Source of the DNA: Merluccius polli
Taxonomy: Eukaryota; Chordata; Actinopteri; Gadiformes; Merlucciidae
Assembly (NCBI GenBank): GCA_030340625.1
Contig: JAOPHQ010000591.1
Coordinates: 124,001 to 188,000, forward strand
Direction: 5' to 3'
DNA: 64,000 bases
Shown here: piece by piece, positions 29,422-40,964 of the stretch
How the letters are laid out: every line of letters starts with the position of its first letter
How positions within the stretch are numbered: position 1 is the first letter of the stretch
Position numbers and translations under genes: made by a program
The notes under the pieces: generated by a model
What the model was told of the DNA's origin: nothing
Databases searched by the model: none
What the model saw: only the letters and a program-made list of their open reading frames with translations

Positions 29422-29739
29422 CAGAGGCTGGGGCTGGACGTGTATATATCTATGTGACACATGTCTCACCTTGCATTCCAATTGTATTCAATGCTTTCAA
29501 AACACATTTGATTTTCAATGTAAAAAGTGTTTAAACGGTCCAAGACTAATAATAGGGCATCCGCGAGCATTATTTCATTTGGGTAGGCCTATATGAATTT
29601 AATTTTGTCATTGAATGTGTCGTAAAGGCTATTTCTGTGTGGGTTGTGGTTTTAGGACAACCTTTATGACTTTTAAATGTGCTGCCTGTTAGAAATCATA
29701 ATAATATTTGTCTGTGTGTGTTTATATGTATATTTCAGT

Positions 29740-30064
29740 ATGACAAAGAGAAAATTCAGGCCTTGTCCTGCTTGCCAGGTTTTGAACCAAGCAAACCGCA
29801 AATGCTGCAGTGCCTGCTATGCAAGCCTGATCAAGAGTAAGAGGATGAATGAGCAGCTACAAGTCCAGCCCCAGCCTCAGCTACAAGTCCAGCCCCAGCT
29901 ACAAGTCCAGCCCCAGCCTCAGCTACAAGTCCAGCCTCAGGTCCAGCCTCAGCCCCAGGTCCAGGTCCAACCCCAGCTCCAAATCCAGCCCCAGCTCCAA
30001 ATCCAGCCCCAGCCTCAGCTCCAGGTCCAGCCCCAGCCTCTGATAAGAAATAAAAGAAAAAATG
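29740..30064 (+). CDS. Exon A: N-terminal zinc ribbon and VQPQ repeat
   Basis: A TTTCAG acceptor ends at 29738, two bases before the ATG, and the exon ends at a GTAAAG donor after 30064. It encodes CPACQVLNQANRKCCSAC, then a Gln-Pro-rich repeat of about 60 residues made of GTCCAGCCCCAG-like units, then a basic tail. The frame is also open upstream to 29677, but that part spans the intron polypyrimidine tract. Confidence 0.6.
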
Positions 30065-30984
30065 GTAAAGTGATCTTTCTTTGCAGAATGAATTGTGGTG
30101 TAAAGCAACAGTAGCCTCCTAGAGCCTTATTGGCACTGCTAGACTGTGATTGGTGTGATTCTGTCAAGGTTTTTCTTTTATTTTCATGTCCTACCCTCCA
30201 CCCAGTGCTGCATAGTGAAATGAAGTACAAGTGCAGTCAGTAATTTACCATAAGTGATAGATTTTGGACAGATACAACTTGTCCATGGTTTTGGCTAAGC
30301 ATCATAGCAGCATAAATTAAAATATTGTCCCACAACATGATATGGTAGGCAAGCCATAGGTGGTTGTCTAAAGTTCTGATTGGACAGTGGCAGCCAGACA
30401 TAATGTTTAATGTATAAAGTCAAGGAGTGGGATCAATCTTGGGGGTAGCATTTAAGTGGAGTTAATTTGACGAGTGCCATGGTCATGGGGCCTCTAGGAA
30501 GGAGGGGAGACGGTCCTGGTATGTGCCTCCCGTGAAGTTGGTCGCAGTTGGGGGGGGGGGGGGTGATGACAAGGAGGCGGAGAGTGAATGGCAGGCATGA
30601 CACTCAGCAGAGATGATTGTAGTATACTGTATGTGGACGGAGGAAGCGAAAAGAGTAAGGCCAGTCAAGGAGATTCATACTTCACAGATCATATGTGTTA
30701 TATATATATGTGTAAAATATAGTGAGAAGAGAGAGAGAGAGAGTTGTACGTCATGCCACATGAGAGGTTATTGTCAGCACTAGGCTATAGGTGCATAACT
30801 AAGATATGGTGCATGGCAGCTCAGCACCACAGCAGGGATGGTCAGTGGCCACCATGCCCCATAGCTAGAGGCATTGGCAGAGCCGGTCCTTCCCAACAAC
30901 ACCCATGAGGAGTGATGGGTCACCTCCTTTTCCTTCTAGATATATAGTATCTCTATCAATCTATCTGTGTATCTGTCTATCTAT

Positions 30985-31060
<76 letters not shown>

Positions 31061-34000
31061 AGCAAATACTTCCATTTATTGATAACCTAGGGTTTGTTTT
31101 TCAAACAAGACTTTTTGCCTTTGTTATTTCAGGATGCCGAAAATGCAAAAATCAAAAAGTGTGGCAATATGACTGTATTGTTGAGAAAAGAATGAAACAG
31201 GTAAGATCTAGAACCATATCTCCTGACCAGTGCATATAGCCGTGTGAACAACTGTCTGTATGGTAACAGTAACCACAGAAATATGATTAACTCTGTGTGT
31301 GTGTGTGTGTGTGTGTGTTTCTGTAGGATAAGGCAGAAGTTAAACTGCACTGGATGCCTTGTTCTGCGTGGTAAGTACTGGCATACAGTATGTATCAATT
31401 CATGTTATGTGACCTATTAGGCGTTTGATTTATTTTACTGTGTTGTGGTTTTTGAACGATGATAGATATTTATGTAGCGCTCATAGACTTGGACCTGTAA
31501 ATTCAGCACTAAACATCCACCTAGGCTCGAGAGAGGGGTAGGCATAAACCAAAACAATGAATTTGAACAATAGACAGTTTTATTGTCTCAGCAGCAATGC
31601 AAACGTACCACATTCAGTGGCAAATAGAGACAGTTGAATGTTGGAGAAAACAATTGAATATTAAAGAAGAGCTCTTCAAAGCAATAAACATATAACCAAA
31701 GGAAACTTAGATGAAATGTATTGATCCCTTATATGAAATGTACTGATTCCGGAAGTCCAGTTCCTTGAACGTGTGTGTGCATATTGATTCCGAAAGTCCA
31801 GTTCCTTGAACGTGTGTGTGCGTATTTTGACTGTGTGGAAAAGCTTATCTGGTCGATCTGGTCGATGAACGAAAGAACAATCTTGGAGTTCTCTGAGACG
31901 GATCGTACGGTTGGCCACACCGCATCCACGATCGTTCTCAGTCTCACTGGGCTGGGCTCGCCATCTATGGTCCAATCTTATCTGGTCGTTCAAAAAAACC
32001 AATCTACACAAAGTGCAGAATAATAAGAACTGTGTTCTACTTCTATTCTTAACATGAGACTCATTAATTTATTTCTATTTCTCTTAAACATATCATGCTG
32101 TGTAACCAATAGTTAAGGATGCACTTACACTACAATGAGATGAATGACCTACATCACAATAAACAATAGTAATGAAACCATAAGTAAATACATTACTTAT
32201 AAGCATGTACTTTCCGTACAAATTCAATGAATTACATAAATGAAATGACTATAATGTTTTTAACATCATTAACCAATGTACTTATCCTTTATACACTTGT
32301 CTTTTTACTCAACCATACATTTTTAACCTTTTCAAAGACCATGAATTACATTTTACAATTTAACTTATTCAAAACACATATTAAACTCAAAATATATGCA
32401 TTCGTAATGCATATCTGCATTATAACTCATTAGAATTCGTTATTATTCACAACTGCGATGCTAAAATGTAAACAAATGAAGCATGGCTTCTCGCATGGCT
32501 TATATCTCTTTCAACGGCTCCGCTGGCCAGGCTACGTGCTGCGCCAGCTAGTTAGGGTGTTAGCTATCTTCTAACACTGAACACAAATATACGGCTAGTA
32601 TCAAAGTGGCAGGAAAACATTTCAACTCTCGTCGGAGATTAAACATTCTATTAACCAAGATAGTGCATACCAAGGTTTCATACAAACATTGAGCATAGTC
32701 TAATTCATACTCCGATTGGTTTTGAATCACATCTTTCCTAAGTTGCTAGTCAGAACTTAGTCAACGTATCTCACTCACCGGAGAATCCAATCCACTGCAA
32801 TCTCGACGAAATCACTATATTTCTTCACTCAAAGTTCAGCTTACGGTAGACTATAACTTTATGTGTAAAGCTAGAGGTAAACTTCTGACTTTTCATGAGT
32901 ATTAAATTAATGATTTAATCGCAAATCCAGGAGCTCGGTCGGCATGCACGTTGCAGGAACTATCTCGGTGGTAAAAGAGTGTCTTCTAGTATGTTGCTCT
33001 AGTCAACCAGCACATAGAGCGCACTCTATAGGAAGTTACATGTCACTGCATCTAAATTAGTAGCCCTAATTTCATGAGGGTTACACCCTCCCCTCTTGAC
33101 TCTGCATGGGTCCTCTCATGCTTGACCTATTGTCAGTCTAAACGACCTTGATAGGGGAAACATCATAATCAGTAAGGGTGTCAAGTGTTTGATTAAAGCT
33201 TTCTAAGAGACTCTTTGCAAAAGAGATTAAGGGTCTACCTAACTCCGGGTAGCTGAAACGACCAGGGGGCCGGCGTATTCGCTCAGATCTGCGTGTAGTG
33301 TCATGTGTTTTCTGTGTGTGTAACATTTTCAGTTTCTTGACGTGTATCAGTTTCTGTACGTGTTACGGAGTTATCTGTATCCCTATTTTGAACTTCAGTT
33401 TCAGCTTCTTTTCCAGGACTCTCTGGGCTAACAGAAGATGTATCTCTATCGTCAACAGCAGCAGCTGGAGTTTCATCCGTCACATGAGGTAACGTTGTAT
33501 CCACGTCAGTGTGAGGTTGTTCGAGCATAACTCCTGGTTCCACTGATTCATCCACTACAGGAGGTGTTCCAACAGGTTCTGCAGGCAACACAGAATGGTC
33601 AGCATTGGGCTCATCCTGAAGCTGGGAAGTCAACGGCATGGCTGGTGTCACAGGGGTTTGCGGTCTTGGGATTTCATACACTTGAACAAACCTTTCCTCG
33701 GGAACAACAGACGGGATAGGACAGTACGGTAAGTCATCCTCAGAATCAGAGTCCTCTTCAAGGGGCTGAGGTTGACTACGTCTGGTTCTCGGCCGTCTTT
33801 CCTTTGGCTGGTCCTGTTCAACATCCTCTGGTTCGGACAAATCACCGCAAGGGAGCAGGAGATCCCTATGAAGGGTTCTGACAGGACCATCTCCATCTAT
33901 GGGCTGTACCATGTATACAGGTAGGTCTCTCATCTGTTTCAGAACTTCGTACACACTGGATTCCCATTCATCCGCAAGCTTGTGTTTGTTTCGCAGCCGC

Positions 34001-37000
34001 AAGTTTCTCACAAGCACATGATCACCTTCTTCTAGTGTTGACTCTCTTACTGCCTTGTCAAAGCGCCGCTTATTTCGTTCAGCAACTTTCTGTGAATTCC
34101 TTTTGGCAATCTGGTAACTTTCTTCAAGCCGTGCTTTCAGGTTTCTCACATACTGGGAGTGAGACCTAGGAGCACCATTCTTAACAGGCAGACAGAATGC
34201 AATGTCCACTGGAAGCCTAGGCTGGCGCCCAAACATCAATTCATATGGGCTAAACCCAGTGACCTCATTCTTGGTACAGTTGTAAGAATGTGTTAGGGGT
34301 TTCACATAGTCACGCCAGTGACTTTTCTTCTTGTCACTCAAGGTCCCTAACATACCAAGAAGAGTTTGATTGAACCGTTCGACTGGGTTCCCTCTAGGGT
34401 GGTAAGGACTGGTGTGCACTTTGGTGATACCAGCAAGGGCACAGAGCTCTTTTATGAGTTGAGACTCAAAGTCCCTCCCCTGATCACTAAGTAGGCGCTC
34501 TGGAAACCCATAATGCACCAAATACTGCTCCCAAAGTGACTTTGCAACCGTCGTGGCCTTCTGATCTTTTGTAGGTATGGCGACCGCATACTTAGTAAAA
34601 TGATCAGTGATTACTAAGATGTCTTTAGTATTATGACTGTCAGGCTCTAAAGATAGATAGTCCATACATACTAATTCCATGGGGCGTGTCGTTTGGATAT
34701 TCACGAGAGGAGCTGATCTTTCAGGTGGCGTCTTCCTTCGAACACAGCGTCCACATGTCTTGATCTTGTTCTCAACATCTACGGCCATCTTCGGCCAATA
34801 GAATCTTGACCGGACTAAGTCTGTGGTTCTTTCCACACCCATGTGTCCCATATCATCATGGAGGCACTTTAGAATGGTGGACCTCAGGGATGAAGGAACT
34901 ACAAACTGGTAAGTGATGTCATTATCATACTGGCGGGTTCTGTAAAGAAGACCATTTTTCAGCTCAAGTCGTTTCAACTCTTTGAGCACTAACTTGAGCT
35001 CCAAGGAATCAGACTTGAGGTTGGGATTTCCTTCATCTCCTGTCTCTAACAGTTCGACAACAGGACCAATGACTGGATCAGATCGCTGGTGATGTTGGAG
35101 CTCTTCTTCACTGTAGGTGGGTATGGTAGGACAACCTAGCGCTCCAGCATCTTCATACACATCTGGAACCACATCTGCATGAATAGCCAGGGATTCCACC
35201 AAAGTGATGGAAGGTAAGTTGTTATCGGCCTCACTCAAGAGATGGCGGTGATACAAGGCATGAACTGTGTCCGCTGTTATATCTTGGTGGTCAGGATATG
35301 AAGAGAGATGGTGAGATGCGAACTGTTTCATCCGCTCCTTTTCCTCAAGAGAAACATGGTCGTCTTCCAGAGTGTCATGTGGCCGTCTGGAAAGGCCATC
35401 AGCGTCTTGGTTGCATTTCCCAGCGCGATATTTGATATTAAAATCGAAGGTGGAAAGTGCAGCCAACCAGCGGTAACTGGCAGCGTCAAGTTTGGCTGAT
35501 TTTAAAATGTACGTCAATGGATTGTTATCTGTTATCACTGTGAATACATTTCCGTATAAATAATCTTGAAATGTTTCCACAACAGACCACTTTAAGGCGA
35601 GAAATTCCAATTTGTGGGCTGGATACCGCTTCTCACTGGGCGAAAGCCCTCGACTTGCATAGGCGATAACTCGCATGTCACCATCCTGTTCCTGGTAAAG
35701 AGCTGCCCCTAAACCATAAGTGCTCGCATCTGTATGGAGAATGTACGGAAGTTTCGGATCCGCAAATCCAAGGACAGGTGCTGATGTGAGTTTCTCTATG
35801 ACTGTTTCAAAAGCTTGTTGGCAGGCAGGTGTCCACCGACTTGCGAAAGGTTCTTTGGCATTGAAGTAAACTCCAGTGCAGGGCGTTGTTCTTTTACCCT
35901 TCTTGTAAGGTGGGTAGCCCTTGGTGAGGTCATTCAAAGGTTTGACTATTTTAGAATAATCCTTCACGAATCGGCGATAATATCCTGCGAAGCCTAAGAA
36001 TGATTTGAGGTCTTTGAGAGTTTGAGGCCTAGGCCAGGTGCGGAGAGCACTGACCTTCTCAGGATTGGTTTCTACTCCTTTTCTGGAAACTATATGTCCT
36101 AAATAACTCACTGAACTCTGAAAGAAATGACATTTTGAAGGAGAAAGTTTTAAGCCATACTCTCTCAACTGCTGAAGAACGCATAAAAGCCTTGCTTCAT
36201 GTTCCTCTAGTGTGCTGGAGAACACTATCACATCATCTAGAAACACGAGGACTTCTTTCAGATTAAGACTGCCCATACATCTCTCCATTAACCTTTGAAA
36301 GGTACTAGGAGCATTTGTAACACCTTGAGGCATGCGATTAAATTCATAAAATCCTAAGGGACACACAAAAGCAGTCTTAGCTTTATCACATTCCTCCATC
36401 TCAATCTGGTAATAACCAGACTTGAGGTCCATTACTGAAAACCACTTGGATCCCGCGAGAGCGGAAAAGGATTCTTCAAGGTTGGGGAGCGCGTATGCGT
36501 CGCGAATAGTCAGTGAATTTAGTTTCCTGTAATCTATGCAAAGACTGACGTCTCCATTCTTTTTACGAACAACCACGATTGGAGAAGAGTAAGGAGACTC
36601 CGATTCCCGAATCACTCCAGCATCAAGAAGGGTTTTCAGATGCTTCCTCACAGCTTCATAATCATTGGGATGGATGGGTCGGGACTTCTGCTTGAAGGGC
36701 CTCTCGTCTTTTAAGTTCATGTGATGTCTTACTTTAGAGGTTTGCCCAAAGTCAAGATCGTGTTGGGCAAAAACGTCAGCATAAGATTTTAGACTCTGTG
36801 TTATTCTGACTTTCCACTCTTTAGGAAGAGGTGAATCGCCAAAATCAAACTTTAGCTCAGACTGGTCAGGTTTACTGACTGGCTGAGAAGTGACAGCACA
36901 ACATTTCACACGATCAGCGTCCATGTTTGAAGCAGGCAAGTTGTCATATATCGCCTCAGGAGTATGGAGTTCAGCAATGACACAGTGTGAAGGAAGTGTT

Positions 37001-40000
37001 ATGTCGTGTTCAGCTCCATTTCTAACCCACACCTGTAGCTTGTGAGGGTTCTGTTTGGGCAAAGCAACAAGGCAGCACTCTACAAGGATTCCCCCAGGTA
37101 AAGCAGATGTTGTCGGCTGTTCAATCACAGCACACTGCTCGCTACTGGTGTTCACTTTGACATATCCTTCAAGGAGGATCCTCTTTTGAGCTGGTATTAC
37201 TTGCTGCCCCTTGCCTTGAAGAGTCATCAACCCAATTCTTCCTGTTGAGCTCACTTCTTTCCGAAACTGGAGTGTGCGAAGGATTTGTCTATAGCCATGG
37301 ACAGACGACAAGTCATTTGGCCTTCTGCCGTGACAGTGTTCATTATAAAGGACATCAAGAGCATTTGTTCCAATCAACACAGGTATACTGTCGCTACTGC
37401 GCACATCGGGAATAACTAATGCTAAGGTAGAAACTTCAGGCTCATTTTCAACAAAGTTCTTCGGAAACTTCAGGTGTATAGGCACATAGCCCAAGTACGG
37501 AACGTTTTGCCCATTAGCGCCTTCAACATCCAGACCGTCGATTGGCTGAATAGGATGATCTGATAAGTTATTCTCATAGAAAGAAGCAGAAACGGTGGTC
37601 ACTTGAGACCCAGTGTCGAGGAGACAATTGCAACTCACTCCTGACACCATGATGTTAGCTGTACATTTCTGTCCAATAAGACCTTTTGGAAATTGTTGGT
37701 ATTCTGTTGTTCTGTGTGATTGAATGGATGCTTTAAATTGACTGTTTGTTTTGGGACATTTAGGTTTGCTCTCAGTCCCTGATAGTCCCGCCTCAGGAAC
37801 TGACTTCAGTTTAAATGCTGCTCATTTTGCTCGTCCCAGGCTTGTTGCTTTTGTTTTAACTCTCTACGTTTCTTGTCCACTAACTCAGGATTTGGCTCGT
37901 TGCTGCAGGTTGGTACAATGTGACCGTCCTCACCGCACATGAAACAATATCCTGGGCGGGGGTGTCTTTGTGAGTATTGGCTCTACTGAGGGGTTTTCCT
38001 GTTTTTGGTCTTTAGTTTCTTATTTTGCCTACCCAGTAGTCTCGCGTGAACTATTCATAGATGCTTTCAGTGAAGCCATTTGTGACTTTGCAAGTTGCTT
38101 TTCAAATTTGCACGTCTCAGCGGAAGATGCGCTATCTGCAGAGGTTGCTATGTCTGTGTCAGGGTCGTACTCTTCTACTGTGTGGACGTTTGCCTGAGCT
38201 TTGGCTTTAGGGAAGCCCAAGTGTTGCTTCATCCGGCTGGACTTAGCAGCTTGCCGGTCTTCCTCAGTGCGCAGTAAAAGGAGCAACTCAGTGAACGAGG
38301 GTGGATTCACTTTTTTCTGTTCAAGCTGAAGACTAGTAATTAAGGCATTGTTCCAGCACCCCTCTACAGAACTGTTTAAGTAGCTGACGCTCTGATTCAC
38401 TGGCAGCAATCCCACCTCTTTTCACTACTTTACTCAGAGCTGTCTGCAATCGTTGCAAATAGCTGGAGGGTTTCTCGCCTGAGTTCTGGTTAGTGTTCAA
38501 GAATTTTGCAAAAAGCTCGTCTCCATCATCAACAGTGTCGTATGCTGAGTCGAGAAGACTAAGGTAGTCATGAGGAGACGCTTTTGGCCCAAGGTGCTTC
38601 ACAATGTGGGCAGCAGGTGGAAGAAGGCTCTCAACTATCTTCCGAACAGTGTTTTTATCAGACACAGTAGCATCTGCGAGAAGGAACTCAACGTTGTTAC
38701 GCCATGTGTCATAGTCATGGGCACGGCGTTTTCCCCGAGAAAGGCCTAACTTTGACACGATCATGATATTGAGCAGAAAAATCGCTGTTCTTAATGACAT
38801 GCTCAACCACTACCTTCTGGATTTCAGGAGTGGTGAGCAGTTCAGGAGTTAAGTGGAGAGTCTGTTGTCTACGGGGGGCTGATGTCGGAACAGTGATTCG
38901 GATAGGATCACGCTCAGGTAAGTTAGGTGGGTCAGGGACTATTTGAGTAGGAGATTCAGGAGTTTCAGGAGCCAGTGGGCTGGTTGGGTTTACGGGTAGT
39001 TCAGGTGTGGGATTACTTTTAGCTTTCGCCTGTATTTTAGCCAGCTCATCTAGCAAAAGTTTCTCTAAGTCAGTTCCACTTAATTTAGCCACATCTTGTA
39101 GCTCAGCTAAATAAGATTGTGTCAAGCTAGAACTTTTATCAGCTACATACAACTCAGAGAGAAGCTGAATTTCATGGATAACTTCTTACTGCTAGGTCTT
39201 TTGCAGGGCAAAGCATCAAGAAGCAACTGGATGGGTTCACCTGTTTTGAATTCTACGATGGCAGTGTCTTTAAACTGAGGGTCATCACTAGTTACTTCGA
39301 TTACCCTTTCAACAGAACCAATTGTTGCTAAGTACTCCATTACATCATTATCTTCCGTACCACCTGTTAAGCCACTCACTAAGAGCGAATTAGGTACCTT
39401 CACATTTTCTGACTGTATTACATCCATACTTCAAGCTATCTTTTCACCAAAAAAATGCAAAGTGTGCAATAGCAGTATACACAGATAGGATGCAATAAAA
39501 GCGTCAAATTGTTCAACTTTTCACTAGAATTGAGCCCAAAATCCCCTCCTGGCTGGCTCGCCACTTTTTGTGTAGCGCTCATAGACTTGGACCTGTAAAT
39601 TCAGCACTAAACATCCACCTAGGCTCGAGAGAGGGGTAGGCATAAACCAAAACAATGAATTAATAAGTTGAACAATAGACAGTTTTATTGTCTCAGCAGC
39701 AATGCAAACGTACCACATTCAGTGGCAAATAGAGACAGTTGAATGTTGGAGAAAACAATTGAATATTAAAGAAGAGCTCTTCAAAGCAATAAACATATAA
39801 CCAAAGGAAACTTAGATGAAATGTATTGATCCCTTATATGAAATGTACTGATTCCGGAAGTCCAGTTCCTTGAACGTGTGTGTGCGTATTGATTCCGAAA
39901 GTCCAGTTCCTTGAACGTGTGTGTGCGTATTTTGACTGTGTGGAAAAGCTTATCTGGTCGATCTGGTCGATGAACGAAAGAACTATCTTGGAGTTCTCTG

Positions 40001-40902
40001 AGACGGATCGTACGGTTGGCCACACCGCATCCACGATCGTTCTCAGTCTCACTGGGCTGGGCTCGCCATCTATGGTCCAATCTTATCTGGTCGTTCAAAA
40101 AAACCAATCTACACAAAGTGCAGAATAATAAGAATTGTGTTCTACTTCTATTCTTAACATGAGACTCATTAATTTATTTCTATTTCTCTTAAACATATCA
40201 TGCTGTGTAACCAATAGTTAAGGATGCACTTACACTACCAGGGCTCCAGAGTGCGACCATTTTGGTCGCACATGCGACCAAAAATCTGTCAAGTGCGACG
40301 AAACATTTTCATTGGTCGCACCGGTGCGCCTGACATTAAGCAGGTCTGTCTGTGTGGAGTGTTATTTTGTTTCCCCACCCGCGTTCTGTGAAGGCGTGCC
40401 CCTACTCTGCCTCTGATTGGCTCTGACCCTGATATTGTTTTTTCGGCGAATGCGGTCCCGATCCGATCTCAAAGACTCGGACTCGGGCCGTTCAAGGCTT
40501 TTTTTTACTGATCGGTAACGGCTATATTGAGCATGAACCTGAGCCTGATCCTTCGTTTTGTCAGCTGTCACACGTGTCGTAAACAGAGAGCACACTTTGC
40601 GGCAGGACGCGATGTCTGCAATGTAACTAACTATAAGGCAGGACTCTGTCTGCCGTCTGCGACGGCCGTTCGTCGCACTCTGCGGATGTATCGGGACCCA
40701 GAAAAGTGCAGTGTTGAATTTGGACACACGACACGTTCAATATATTAAAAATACACTTTGAATAGAAAACTAGCGAACACCGGCAGTTGACGTCACAACG
40801 TGTGGACTGTGGGTAATGTAGTCTTCTACGTACGCAACAGCCAGCAGAGCAGCGGCAAACAGAAGCAGTGGGAGGAGTCAGAAAGGATAAAATGTAACAC
40901 TT

Positions 40903-40964
<62 letters not shown>

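Noticed and set aside
31676..32023. 82-111-codon frames inside LTRs (also 39781-40128 and 52939-53286)
   Set aside because: LTR sequence read in several frames. Present wherever the LTR is present, with no recognisable domain.
40362..40748. Frames inside the CAGGG transposon
   Set aside because: They overlap on both strands, lack transposase motifs and are mirrored with the arm; not genes.
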